Of a stretch of 64,000 nt of DNA, positions 28,794-37,758 are shown piece after piece; position 1 is the first letter of the stretch; the number at the start of each line of letters is the position of its first letter. The stretch lies in assembly GCA_022823625.1 (NCBI GenBank), contig JAJEHQ010000023.1, positions 62,001 to 126,000 on the forward strand, in the 5' to 3' direction. The notes below the pieces were generated by a model, which was not told where the DNA came from, ran no database searches, and worked only from the letters and a program-made list of their open reading frames with translations. The DNA is from Gammaproteobacteria bacterium. Its GTDB lineage: Bacteria; Pseudomonadota; Gammaproteobacteria; Arenicellales; JAJDZL01. The position numbers and the translations under genes were made by a program.

Positions 28794-30344
28794 ATGGCTG
28801 AGTCAATTGGTACAGTTGAGATCCTGGATGTCATCCCAGAGGTCGACATTTCAGATTCCGTAAAGGAATTTGCTGGCACAAACGGCAATTATTACACACG
28901 GGAATTCAAGAAAGTACAGTCGTCCAAGAGTGGATACTGCTGGACTTTCAATATTGGATCGGCTGTGTTCGGACCGCTATGGGCTACTGCACGTGGTTTG
29001 TGGGGCTTGTTCTGGGTGTTTTCGCTCCTGGAAATGGTCTTTCTGGTGATGCTAGGTTTGGGCGTGTGGGGCGAGTTAGGCGCTGACAAGTTTGCCCGGG
29101 CTGAGCGAATGCAAACCAACTACGAGAAAATGATGACACGGGCTGAAACAGCACGTGAGCAGGGAGATGAAGAAGGTGCGGCGTCGTTCGAGAAGCGCGC
29201 CGAAAATCTTGCCAAAGCCAGGGATAAAGCAACAGCAGAAGGTGAAATTGCCGCCGCGGGTGGTACACGTCTGCTGGTCATTGCGATTATCGGACTCGTT
29301 TTGATAAAGATATTCGAGGGCTGGATTGCAAATATTGCCTACGAGCGACAGTATTCCAGATGGCGTGGGGACCGAACTGTTCGGTCCGGATTGAGTTGGC
29401 CAATAGGATTGCTGGGGTTTGTAATCATTGCATTTGTTTACGTAGTTACTTTGTTGCGATTTACAACGGCTAATCCACCAGATGTGATTACCGAGTTTCC
29501 AATCGGGAATACCTACTATCTTGCAATCGCGTCCTGGATCGACTATTGGTTTGATCTGGCGTCGCAGAATTTTGCTTTCCTGTTTCAGGGTGTTTCACGT
29601 GGTATTCGGTTAATTCTGGATGGTGTTGAAACTTTGCTGGTTGGAACACCGTGGCCGGTTGTGATGGCAGTGATCATCATATTTGCCTATCGCAGTGCAG
29701 GCCCACGTGTCGCGGTATTTACTGCGGCCGCGTTGATCTACATTGCAGTTCTTGGATATTGGCAAAAAAGTATGGCGACAGTTGCACTGCTCGGTACTGC
29801 GTCGTTCCTTTGCGTTGCAATCGGAATTCCGTTAGGTGTCTGGTTCGCTCGAAGCCAACGGGCATTCAATATGGGGAGACCCGTTCTCGACCTGATGCAA
29901 ACATTACCATCGTTTGTTTACCTCATTCCAATTATTGCATTTTTTGGTACAGGTAAACCGCCGGGAATTCTTGCCTCGATGGTCTTCGGGCTGCCGCCGA
30001 TCATTCGCTTGACGACGCTTGGTTTGAGACAGGTACCCAAGGATGTTGTTGAAGCCGCGCGTGCATTTGGAGCGACCAATGCACAGATTCTGAGAAACGT
30101 TGAGATTCCTCTGGCGACACCGAGCATCATGGCTGGAGTCAATCAGACCATTTTGATGTGTCTGTCCATGGTGGTCATCGCAGCGTTGATTGATGCGAAG
30201 GGGCTGGGATATGATGTTCTGGTCGCCTTGCAATATGCGGCAAAAGGACAGGGCATACTGGCCGGAGTTGCCATTCTGTTCTGCGCTATCGTGATTGACC
30301 GTGTTATTCAGGGTAAATTCAAAGACACTGAAAAGGGCGGTTAA
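28794..30344 (+). CDS. Betaine-type ABC transporter permease B (ProW-like) with extra N-terminal domain
   Basis: A 516-residue paralogue of the preceding permease, with recognisable identity along its whole length. It opens with IPEVDISDSVKEFAG, matching IPKIDLSDSIREFSG in its neighbour. The DUF2628-like segment (VFGPLWATARGLWGLFW), a charged helical region (KFARAERMQTNYEKM and following) and a ProW core with EAARAFGATNAQILRNVEIP come next. It starts immediately after the stop of permease A. Tandem duplication followed by divergence is the simplest origin, and the two probably form the two halves of one channel. Confidence 0.83.
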   Translation: MAESIGTVEILDVIPEVDISDSVKEFAGTNGNYYTREFKKVQSSKSGYCWTFNIGSAVFGPLWATARGLWGLFWVFSLLEMVFLVMLGLGVWGELGADKFARAERMQTNYEKMMTRAETAREQGDEEGAASFEKRAENLAKARDKATAEGEIAAAGGTRLLVIAIIGLVLIKIFEGWIANIAYERQYSRWRGDRTVRSGLSWPIGLLGFVIIAFVYVVTLLRFTTANPPDVITEFPIGNTYYLAIASWIDYWFDLASQNFAFLFQGVSRGIRLILDGVETLLVGTPWPVVMAVIIIFAYRSAGPRVAVFTAAALIYIAVLGYWQKSMATVALLGTASFLCVAIGIPLGVWFARSQRAFNMGRPVLDLMQTLPSFVYLIPIIAFFGTGKPPGILASMVFGLPPIIRLTTLGLRQVPKDVVEAARAFGATNAQILRNVEIPLATPSIMAGVNQTILMCLSMVVIAALIDAKGLGYDVLVALQYAAKGQGILAGVAILFCAIVIDRVIQGKFKDTEKGG

Positions 30345-30363
30345 CCAAATTTCTTAAACTTCG

Positions 30364-30395
30364 GCGCGGTGCGACTCTTGCAGTTGGCACCGCGC
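30364..30395. terminator. GC-rich hairpin between convergent genes
   Basis: GCGCGGTGC (30364-30372) pairs perfectly with GCACCGCGC (30387-30395) across a 14-base loop. It lies between the ends of permease B (plus) and the ThDP enzyme (minus), so it may serve as a shared terminator. Neither strand has a long T-tract. Confidence 0.5.
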
Positions 30396-30422
30396 TGTCG
30401 CGCCTAGCGAGGCTGGTTCATG

Positions 30423-32102
30423 TCAGCCCCCTCGGTGCTTGAACGAATCCCGCCTGAAGCTGTAAAGTGCCTCTGGGTCGACTGCGACATCGACAATTGA
30501 CGGACCCTCGGTGCTAAGCGCTAGTTGCAGCGTTTCTTTCACTTCGTCAATTGTCTGAGCCCGCAAGCCTTGAGCTCCATAGAGCTCAGCAAGTTTGTCG
30601 AACGGTGGGCTGCTGACATCAGCACCAATGTATCGTTCATTGAAGAAATCCCGCTGATAGGCTTTTTCAGCACCCCAGCACTGATTGTTCATTACTACGG
30701 TTGTGGTATTGAGATTGTGATCGACGGCTGTACTCAATTCGGATACAGTCATTCCAAATCCGCCATCGCCCATCAAACTAATTACCGTTCGGTCGGGGAG
30801 GGCAAGTTTGACACCCAGTCCGCAGGCGAATGAGAATCCCACCAATCCAAAATCGAGTGGTGTGATCAGCGACGGTGACTGCCAGTAGTTCAGGGCATCG
30901 GTGGCTTGTAAGCACAGCGTGCCCGCATCCATTGTATAGACGACGTCCCGGGGCAGAATGTCTCTTAGCAATCGAAACAGTGCTGCTGGCTGAATCGGGT
31001 TGGCCTGCATGTCGGCCTGATCTTGTCGTTCTCTAAGGTAGATGCTTCGGCTTGTCAAGTACTCTTCACACCACTTGCTGGACTCAATCTGTTTTTCACT
31101 TTCTTTGGCAAATTTGACCAGCTGACTGGCAACAGTCGGCGCATCAGCCCAGATGCCAAGTTCGACTGGAAAAAAGCGACCGATTGCTTGCTGATCAAGT
31201 TCGACCTGAATGATTTTTGCGTTCCGGTTAATATTGGAATAACTATAGAAGGTTGAGTTAAATCCAAGTCGGGTCCCTAGTGCCAGAATGACATCGGCAT
31301 TTCGGGTTAAGTCGGACGCGACTTGATTGCCGCGGGGACCCATTTGACCAGCATAAAGGTTTTCGTCAAATGGAATGGCATCGCCGTGGCCGGGAGAACT
31401 GACTATTGGTGCATGTAGAAGATGAGCCAGTTCAACCGTCTCTTTGAATCGTCTGGTCGTTTTGATACCGCCACCTGCAATGATCACTGGTCGAGAGGCG
31501 GACTCCAGCAATTCAAACGCTCTGGAAACATCGTTTGGCGAGGCTTCAGGAACACTGCATGTGCGATAGTTTTTGGCTTCCTGAATCGCAGGATAATCTG
31601 CTGATCCAGAAAGCACATTCCGTGGCAAATTGATCTGAACAGGTCCTCGGGGATGCGCCATCGCAACGCGAAACGCATGGCGCATGATTTCCGGAATTCG
31701 GGCAGTATCCGTTACTGTCCAGGTCTTCTTGGTTATGGGCTTGAATAGTGCGTCTTGGTCTACTTCCTGAAAGGCATCCCGGTAGACATGTTCTGCAGAT
31801 AAAGCGCCGGCAATTGAAATGACCGGAGAAAACGCAGCTTTCGCCTGTGCCAGACCTGTTACGAGGTTTGTTGCACCTGGACCATTTTGTCCGGCCAAAA
31901 CCACACTTGGTTTTCCAGATGCGCGCGCAAAGCCATCCGCCATGTGAGTTCCAGTTCGCTCATCATGCACTCCGACAAACTGAATGTCATCAGCATCATA
32001 AAGTGCATCAAATATTTCCATCGTAGCGGACCCGATCAGCCCGAAAATGTGAGTTGTATTTTCGGCGCGTAGCGCTTCAACGACAGCCTGGCCACCCGTC
32101 AT
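30423..32102 (-). CDS. ThDP-dependent enzyme (acetolactate synthase / sulfoacetaldehyde acetyltransferase-like)
   Basis: A 559-residue ThDP enzyme with three domains in order: Pyr domain with the catalytic glutamate in VGVHDERTGTHMADGFARA, central domain around residues 190-330, and PP domain with the ThDP motif MGDGGFGMTVSELSTAV...NNQCWG. GSATMEIFDAL, GQNGPGATN and FQEVDQDALF are reminiscent of sulfoacetaldehyde acetyltransferase (Xsc), but no pta or sulfonate genes adjoin, so the reaction is open. The ATG at 32102 is chosen; a TTG 9 bases upstream would overlap the stop of the hydrolase gene. It probably acts with that hydrolase. Confidence 0.8.
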   Translation of the reverse strand: MTGGQAVVEALRAENTTHIFGLIGSATMEIFDALYDADDIQFVGVHDERTGTHMADGFARASGKPSVVLAGQNGPGATNLVTGLAQAKAAFSPVISIAGALSAEHVYRDAFQEVDQDALFKPITKKTWTVTDTARIPEIMRHAFRVAMAHPRGPVQINLPRNVLSGSADYPAIQEAKNYRTCSVPEASPNDVSRAFELLESASRPVIIAGGGIKTTRRFKETVELAHLLHAPIVSSPGHGDAIPFDENLYAGQMGPRGNQVASDLTRNADVILALGTRLGFNSTFYSYSNINRNAKIIQVELDQQAIGRFFPVELGIWADAPTVASQLVKFAKESEKQIESSKWCEEYLTSRSIYLRERQDQADMQANPIQPAALFRLLRDILPRDVVYTMDAGTLCLQATDALNYWQSPSLITPLDFGLVGFSFACGLGVKLALPDRTVISLMGDGGFGMTVSELSTAVDHNLNTTTVVMNNQCWGAEKAYQRDFFNERYIGADVSSPPFDKLAELYGAQGLRAQTIDEVKETLQLALSTEGPSIVDVAVDPEALYSFRRDSFKHRGG

Positions 32103-32107
32103 ATTCG

Positions 32108-32899
32108 TCAATTGTTTTGCTCCAGAAAATCTTGGATAAGGCTTAAGAAAAGTTCCGGTTTTTCGATCAGTCCCAGATGTTGCAGTTCAGGTACAATCGC
32201 AGATTTTGCATCTTTAATTTCCGATGCGATGGAAAGCGTCATTTCAGGTGTGCTGCCGCTATCGTGCTCGCAGGTTGCGATCAGTGTTGGCTTGCTGATC
32301 GGTGGATTCGGCTGAATCAATTCATTTACACCGGCGGCGAGTACGAATCGACACTGTGCATAAATTGTCGGGTCATTACTCAATACCCATTCGCGTACCT
32401 TTCCTATTTCATTTGGTTGGTTGGATAGAAAATCTGCAGTGAACCAGCGTTTCAGAGTCGTATCGAGTGTTGCAACAGGACCTCCTTTTGCAGTTTTCTT
32501 AGCGCGCTCCTCAACCAGCAGTTGTTCTTTCGGGTCTCGCTCGTGAGGGGAATTGAGAATGATCAGAGATTGAACTCGATCAGGGTAATCCATTGCAAAG
32601 CGCCGATTTATCATTCCACCGAGTGAAAAGCCGATTATCGAAGCGCTTTCGACTTCAATTTCATCGAGCAGGTCCTTGAGTTGCTCAGAGAATAGTACCA
32701 GGGACGGCACTGTTGGTGGAGGCTGACTGGCACCATGTCCGAATAGATCATAGTTGATGATGAAATAGTCCTCTGCGAGGACCGAAATATAGTCGCGCCA
32801 CAGTGAAAGTCTGAGCCCTAGTCCATGGATGAGCACGAGCGGTGGATTTTGCCTGATACCGCTGAGTTCATAGTGAGTACCGTTAGGAGACTGCGGCAT
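32108..32899 (-). CDS. Alpha/beta hydrolase
   Basis: A 263-residue alpha/beta hydrolase. It shows the oxyanion-loop segment VLIHGLGLRLSLW, the nucleophile elbow GFSLGGMIN (Ser near residue 92) and a late histidine in PELQHLGLIEKPELFL. The NYDLFGHGASQPP segment is typical of enol-lactonase and haloperoxidase-like members. I chose the ATG at 32899; a TTG at 32908 is a weaker alternative. Its end lies within a few bases of the ThDP enzyme start, so the two form an operon. The substrate is unknown; cleavage of an ester or a beta-diketone-type intermediate made or used by the ThDP enzyme is possible. Confidence 0.8.
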   Translation of the reverse strand: MPQSPNGTHYELSGIRQNPPLVLIHGLGLRLSLWRDYISVLAEDYFIINYDLFGHGASQPPPTVPSLVLFSEQLKDLLDEIEVESASIIGFSLGGMINRRFAMDYPDRVQSLIILNSPHERDPKEQLLVEERAKKTAKGGPVATLDTTLKRWFTADFLSNQPNEIGKVREWVLSNDPTIYAQCRFVLAAGVNELIQPNPPISKPTLIATCEHDSGSTPEMTLSIASEIKDAKSAIVPELQHLGLIEKPELFLSLIQDFLEQNN

Positions 32900-33078
32900 C
32901 TGGCTCAAGTCGATCGTAAACTACTGTGGGAATCGCGATTGATTTACGTGGAAACTAACACGGGATTATGGTGCCAGAGTAGAAGTAATTTGACCGCGGA
33001 AAGCACAAAAGGTGCATAAACCTTCGGCTTTCTGATTCTTCTATCGTTTCCCAGCGTCCGCTAAAGGGCACATGCTTC

Positions 33079-33492
33079 TTATTTCCGCGCTTGATGCGCA
33101 ATGACGACTCCAATATTTTCCGCTGCTTCCCGTAACTTTTTGTCTAGTGTCGCTAATGGCATACTACGCCTAAGGGCTACTTCCAAGTACGCTGAGTCAT
33201 AGACTGTCAATTTAAATCGGCGTGCTAGGTCAAGGACCAGCGCATCGTCATGTTCATTATCAATGAAAATGTCTAATTCCTGACTATCCGCCAGTGTATC
33301 CGATACCTGTTGCTGGGAAATGCGTCCACGACGCTCGTTCACCAGCAAAGCACTGCGCAATTCGTACCACCATATACGCGGCACAACGCCACCCTCATCG
33401 GCAACGCGCTGCATGGTATTGTAAACCGTGCGATCGTCCTCTTCACCCATACACCATGCCATGAAAACAGAGTTATCGATAACGACAGGCAT
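33079..33492 (-). CDS. PIN-domain toxin (VapC-like)
   Basis: A 137-residue PIN-domain ribonuclease, the toxin of a type II toxin-antitoxin pair. The acidic metal-binding residues sit in VVIDNSVFMAW (first Asp), a central YDSAYLEVA and SMPLATLDKKLREAA, as in VapC proteins that cut tRNA or rRNA. It starts with ATG inside the antitoxin stop (TGATG, one-base overlap), the usual coupling in such pairs. The antitoxin precedes it. The first gene-free stretch upstream of the pair carries a palindromic operator candidate. Confidence 0.88.
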   Translation of the reverse strand: MPVVIDNSVFMAWCMGEEDDRTVYNTMQRVADEGGVVPRIWWYELRSALLVNERRGRISQQQVSDTLADSQELDIFIDNEHDDALVLDLARRFKLTVYDSAYLEVALRRSMPLATLDKKLREAAENIGVVIAHQARK

Positions 33493-33734
33493 CAATAACG
33501 GTGCCCATCATGAATGGTGGACATCAGTTCATCCAAAGGTACGCACTTGAGGTGTTGGCGTCGTTTAACTATACGCGCGGCCGCTTCTTTTGCCCGTTTC
33601 CTATCAGTATTAACGGGTATCAAGTGTGCAACCGGCCTACCATGTCGGGTAATGGTTAGAGTTTCTCCGTGCTCCACGCGATCAAGCAAGCGCGGCAAAT
33701 GTGTCTTGGCTTCAAATGCCCCGATTGTATTCAT
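33492..33734 (-). CDS. Phd/YefM-family antitoxin
   Basis: An 80-residue antitoxin. The N-terminal NTIGAFEAKTHLPRLLDRVEHGETLTIT and HGRPVAHLIPV match the Phd/YefM DNA-binding fold. The charged C-terminal half would bind and block the toxin. The ATG at 33734 has GAGG 7 bases upstream; a TTG 12 bases earlier is less likely. Family knowledge suggests autorepression through the palindrome at 33760-33782. Confidence 0.88.
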   Translation of the reverse strand: MNTIGAFEAKTHLPRLLDRVEHGETLTITRHGRPVAHLIPVNTDRKRAKEAAARIVKRRQHLKCVPLDELMSTIHDGHRY

Positions 33735-33759
33735 AGTTATCCTCAATTGAGAGCAATTC

Positions 33760-33782
33760 AGACTAGATTATACAACTAGTCT
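33760..33782 (-). promoter_or_regulatory. Palindromic operator and -10 box of the toxin-antitoxin operon
   Basis: AGACTAG (33760-33766) and CTAGTCT (33776-33782) form a perfect inverted repeat with a 9-base spacer. The spacer contains, on the minus strand, a consensus TATAAT (33772-33767). A repressor bound here would block the promoter. It lies about 26 bases upstream of the antitoxin start, as expected for an autoregulated antitoxin. Confidence 0.6.
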
Positions 33783-33869
33783 AAATTATAATTTGTGATC
33801 ATTTCCGTTGTTGATCAGAAACAGTCGTTAAACGCCGCCGGAAGTACGGTTTGAACGAAATTAGCGAAG

Positions 33870-34282
33870 GGGTCACATCAGCCAAAGTGGAAAAGTCGGA
33901 AAAGCAAGGCAAGTAGGTGCTTATGCAACTAAAACTTGAGGAACTCTCGCTACGGCTCAACAAACGGTTCGGCGAAGGGTTCTCCGTAACTACGCTCCAA
34001 GAATGCAGGAAGTTCTATCTGACTTTTGTACACAGATTATCAATTCAACACCCTCTGGGTGCTAATTTCACTATATCTGCAATACACTACAAATTGTTTA
34101 GAGAAAAAGGCAATGGTGAAAATTCTCACCAATTGGACAGGGAATCGCCTTCAAAACAGCACCCAGCAGGCGTTGAATCCGCGACTGGCTTTCACCCTGA
34201 CCTGAGCTGGTCGCACTACCGCGTTCAAGAGAACATTGGATATACATTGCCTTTGTTGAGGTACAAAATTTCTGGAAGCTAA
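33870..34282 (+). pseudogene. Decayed YhcG/DUF1016-type gene (N-terminal domain remnant)
   Basis: Fragments of the YhcG/DUF1016 N-terminal domain can be read in different frames. KVEKSEKQGK is in one frame and GKARQVGAYATKT in another. LEELSLRLNKRFGEGFSV then follows, with LQECRKFYLTF and later FHPDLSWSHYRV, in a third. The family normally reads through these as IVE-EQQGK-RA-YG-LLEELS-RL-FG-GFSV-NLR-RQFY and LSWSHYR. At least two frameshifts and the lack of a C-terminal PDDEXK nuclease half show that it is a remnant. It stands next to the toxin-antitoxin pair, a common companion of such genes in accessory regions. The boundaries are approximate. Confidence 0.65.
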
Positions 34283-34420
34283 AATACATGCTGCGTCGAT
34301 ATCGCAGAACGAAATACTATATTTATCAGTGCTAATTACAGCGGCAAGACATCTACTATTGATGCATTAATCTAGTCAATAGCCAAGTTCAATGAAAATT
34401 GATCCGAAAACGAGAACCAT

Positions 34421-35182
34421 ATGCTGACCGAAGAGCAAGTTGACAGTTATATTGAGAACGGACAAGTTACAGCGCCAATTAAGCTCAACGAAGAAGTGAT
34501 TGGTGCGATTCAGACCAAGATGGAAGCGCTGTTCGAAACCAGGCCTGACCTAACTCCCGACTATCTTCCCGCGCTCATCGAAATGGATCGGTCCTGGCTT
34601 GAATTTGCAATGCTGCCGGAAATTCTGGATATTGCGGAACAATTGATCGGCCCTGACATAATCGTCTGGAGTTCAGCGCTAATTTGTAAGAGTCCGAGTA
34701 AGGGCAAATCTACGCCCTGGCACCAGGATGCACAGTATTGGCCAATCAGACCGCTTGAAACCACCACTGTCTGGATTGCAGTCGATCGATCAACAACGGA
34801 AAATGGTTGTCTGCGAGTGGTTCCTGGTAGTCACAAGTCGCGTGAAATATTCAGTCATTCCATCAATAACAGCGATCGAATCGTACTCAATCAGGAATTG
34901 GATTCAGAAGTCCAGAAACAGATGGTGCCAAAGGATGTTGTGCTTGAGCGCGGCATGTTTTCCTTTCACGATGCATACATGGTTCACGGCGCAGAACCAA
35001 ATCACTCATTAAAACGCCGTGCCAGTCTTACTTTCCGTTATATGCCGGCTTCGTCACACTTCGATCGGGATTTGGCGCGCAAGAAGACCGAAGAACTGCA
35101 AGTTGGTGATGTCTCAAAGCGGCAGATCTTTCAAGTTCGCGGCACTGACAGCCATCCCGACAATCAGCTCTCGACACTCTGA
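34421..35182 (+). CDS. Phytanoyl-CoA dioxygenase (PhyH) family protein
   Basis: A 253-residue Fe(II)/2-oxoglutarate-dependent oxygenase of the PhyH type. The iron-binding HxD motif is in TPWHQDAQYWPI, with the distal histidine in YMVHGAEPNHS. The 2-oxoglutarate arginine is likely in RRASLTFRYMP, and the double-stranded beta-helix segment GCLRVVPGSHKSR is clear. Such enzymes hydroxylate small metabolites. It precedes the dimethylglycine dehydrogenase-like gene by about 175 bases on the same strand. An oxygenase acting on a methylated amine or betaine would suit that neighbour, but the substrate is not shown by sequence. Confidence 0.85.
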   Translation: MLTEEQVDSYIENGQVTAPIKLNEEVIGAIQTKMEALFETRPDLTPDYLPALIEMDRSWLEFAMLPEILDIAEQLIGPDIIVWSSALICKSPSKGKSTPWHQDAQYWPIRPLETTTVWIAVDRSTTENGCLRVVPGSHKSREIFSHSINNSDRIVLNQELDSEVQKQMVPKDVVLERGMFSFHDAYMVHGAEPNHSLKRRASLTFRYMPASSHFDRDLARKKTEELQVGDVSKRQIFQVRGTDSHPDNQLSTL

Positions 35183-35358
35183 ATTCCTGAAAAACAATTT
35201 GCGATAAATTCTCGGCAAATCACATTAGGTTCCTATTAGCTTGGAATGAGTGTGCAAAGTCTAGCAGTCAATCGTTCATCAGAATTTAGAATTAATCAAA
35301 TTCGTCTTAGTCCGTTGATGATCACTGACCCAATTAATCCATTCGACAGGTTGTATTC

Positions 35359-37758
35359 GTGAATCAGCTACCAGCGCACGCATCCGTTGTCGTAATCGGC
35401 GGCGGAATAATGGGTTGTTCAACGCTCTACCATCTCGCAAAGTCAGGTGTTTCTGATGCGATACTGCTTGAACGCAACCAGCTAACTTCGGGTACAACTT
35501 GGCACTCTGCAGCTCAGGTGCGTGCACTACGCTCAACTAAAAATTTGACAGACCTTATTCGGTACTCGATTCACCTTTATTCCAACCTTGAGGCTGAAAC
35601 TGACCAGAGTACTGGTTGGATTAACAAGGGTTCACTATCGATTGCGACGAACCAAGACCGATTGACTCACATCAGACGACAGCAGGCATTGTCAGAACTC
35701 TATGGCATGTCAGCCCAATCCGTATCAGTTGGCGAAGCCAAAGAGCGCTGGCCACACATGAATTGCGACGACATCATTGGTGCTATTTGGTCTCCAGATG
35801 ATGGTCGAGTCAGTCCTTCCGATCTTTGTGCAGCACTGACAAAAGGCGCACAGGCTCGCGGTGCCAGAATTTACGAAAACACCGAAGTTGTTGGTATTGT
35901 TTTGGAAGGTAACAGGGTGAAGGCCGTAGAAACAGAGAGCGGTACCGTGAATTGCGATGCCATCGGCCTATGTACCGGCTTGTGGAGTCGTAAGATTGGT
36001 CAGATGGTTGGTGTCGACGTGCCAGTTTGGCCGTGTGAACACTTTTACCTCCTGACCAAACCTGTCCCTGATATTGTGGGCAATTTACCGACACTATCTG
36101 ATCACGACGGTCACCTCTACATTCGTGATGACAGTGGTGGGTTGCTGGTTGGTTGCTTTGAGCCGCATGCACGACCTGTATCTCCACACTCTCTAGGCCG
36201 GGATTTTGCTTTTCAGTTACTGAATGAAGATTGGGATCACTTCGAGCCCATGATGGTCAATGCCATGCATCGCCTCCCCGCGCTACAGTATGCCGAAGTG
36301 AAAATGCTGTTGAATGGACCAGAGAGCTTTACCCCGGATGGTTCCTTCATGCTAGGTGAAAGTGTTGAAACGAAGGGCTTTTTTCTGGGTTGTGGTATGA
36401 ATTCGGTTGGTGTCGCAAGCAGCGGTGGTGCTGGCATGGCACTTGCACATTGCATTCAACAGGGTCACATGCCGATGGACTTGCACGAAGCCAATCCCGC
36501 TCGTTTTCCGAAACAGTTCAATTCAGTTAAATTCCTTACTGAAAGGATTCCGGAAGTTCTTGGTAAACACTACGAAATTTCCTATCCTAGCCGACAATGG
36601 TCAAGCGGCCGGAATCTCAAAACCTCGGTACTTCATAAGCACTTTAACCACGAACGGGCCCACTTTGGTCAGATCTTCGGTTGGGAGCGTCCGCTTTATT
36701 TCGGAAAGCGATCAGATCCGGTGCCATCTTTTGAAAAACCGGATTGGTTTTCGAACGTGGCTCGGGAGGTTCGGGCAGCTAACGAAAATGCGGCGATATT
36801 CGATCAATCAACATTCGGTAAGATCGATGTCACTGGTACAGATGCCTGCAAATTTCTGAACCGAGTATGCACCAACCAGATGAATCGATCCGTCGGTCGG
36901 GTCATCTATACCACAATGCTCAATGAACGCGGTGGAATTGAAAGCGACTTCACTGTATTTCGATTGGATAGCAATCACTTCAGACTCTATGTGGGAACGG
37001 CTTCTTTGAAAAAAGATCTGTGGTGGCTCCACCGTCAAATTGAGGATGAAAAAGTGTCGCTGACCGACCGGACAGATGAGTTGTGTGTACTGGGTCTTAT
37101 GGGACCAAATTCAGCAAATGTCGTGCACACCGCGAGAGGAGAATCACTGGAACACATTGGATATTTTGAATGCTGCGAGACAACCATCGCCGGACACTCA
37201 GTTTTGGCATCTCGTCTCTCGTATGTCGGTGAATTCGGCTGGGAAATTACCTGTCAGGCTGGTCACGCTTCTGAAATTTACTCAGCCTTCCAAAAAAGCG
37301 GAGCAGAACCTTCGGGTCTTTTTGCACAGACTTCCATGCGAATTGAAAAGCGCTTTTTGGCTTACGGTCATGAATTGGATTCGGAAATTTCACCGGTGGA
37401 CTCAGATCTGTCGTTTACAGTCTATTGGGAAAAGGACTTTATTGGCAAGTGTGCGCTTGAAAAGCGTCGAGAGTCCGGTGCGAGAAACCGATTCATATCA
37501 GTTATTCTCAATAATCATGCTGCGATTCCAATAGGTGATGAACCTGTAATTTACCAAGGTAAACCGATTGGTAAAACAACGTCAGCCACATTCGGCTATA
37601 GAATCAACGCACCTGTTGCCATTTCAATATTGAATGAAGGAATTGAATTGCCAGATGGAACTTCGGTTGAAGTGAATATTGCAGGCGTTCTGTTTTCTGG
37701 AAAGATTAAGAATGGACCAGCATTCGATCCCGCTGGAACTCGCATGAAATGCAGTTAA
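35359..37758 (+). CDS. Dimethylglycine/sarcosine dehydrogenase-like flavoprotein (DAO + GCV_T fusion)
   Basis: A 799-residue two-domain enzyme. Residues about 8-370 form a DAO-type FAD domain with VVVIGGGIMGCSTLYHLA at the N-terminus. SGTTWHSAAQVR has its histidine where dimethylglycine dehydrogenase attaches FAD covalently. From about 430 to the end is a folate-binding GCV_T aminomethyltransferase domain (DVTGTDACKFLNRVCTNQM, YVGEFGWEITC and a C-terminal GKTTSATFGY barrel). The enzyme would oxidatively remove an N-methyl group and pass it to tetrahydrofolate or release formaldehyde. The GTG start has a modest GACAGG upstream. The frmA-fghA pair about 11 kb away could handle formaldehyde. Confidence 0.87.
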   Translation: MNQLPAHASVVVIGGGIMGCSTLYHLAKSGVSDAILLERNQLTSGTTWHSAAQVRALRSTKNLTDLIRYSIHLYSNLEAETDQSTGWINKGSLSIATNQDRLTHIRRQQALSELYGMSAQSVSVGEAKERWPHMNCDDIIGAIWSPDDGRVSPSDLCAALTKGAQARGARIYENTEVVGIVLEGNRVKAVETESGTVNCDAIGLCTGLWSRKIGQMVGVDVPVWPCEHFYLLTKPVPDIVGNLPTLSDHDGHLYIRDDSGGLLVGCFEPHARPVSPHSLGRDFAFQLLNEDWDHFEPMMVNAMHRLPALQYAEVKMLLNGPESFTPDGSFMLGESVETKGFFLGCGMNSVGVASSGGAGMALAHCIQQGHMPMDLHEANPARFPKQFNSVKFLTERIPEVLGKHYEISYPSRQWSSGRNLKTSVLHKHFNHERAHFGQIFGWERPLYFGKRSDPVPSFEKPDWFSNVAREVRAANENAAIFDQSTFGKIDVTGTDACKFLNRVCTNQMNRSVGRVIYTTMLNERGGIESDFTVFRLDSNHFRLYVGTASLKKDLWWLHRQIEDEKVSLTDRTDELCVLGLMGPNSANVVHTARGESLEHIGYFECCETTIAGHSVLASRLSYVGEFGWEITCQAGHASEIYSAFQKSGAEPSGLFAQTSMRIEKRFLAYGHELDSEISPVDSDLSFTVYWEKDFIGKCALEKRRESGARNRFISVILNNHAAIPIGDEPVIYQGKPIGKTTSATFGYRINAPVAISILNEGIELPDGTSVEVNIAGVLFSGKIKNGPAFDPAGTRMKCS

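Noticed and set aside
30423-32102. Firm call as sulfoacetaldehyde acetyltransferase (Xsc)
   Set aside because: Several motifs agree, but no phosphotransacetylase, taurine or sulfonate genes adjoin and acetolactate synthases share most of the motifs.
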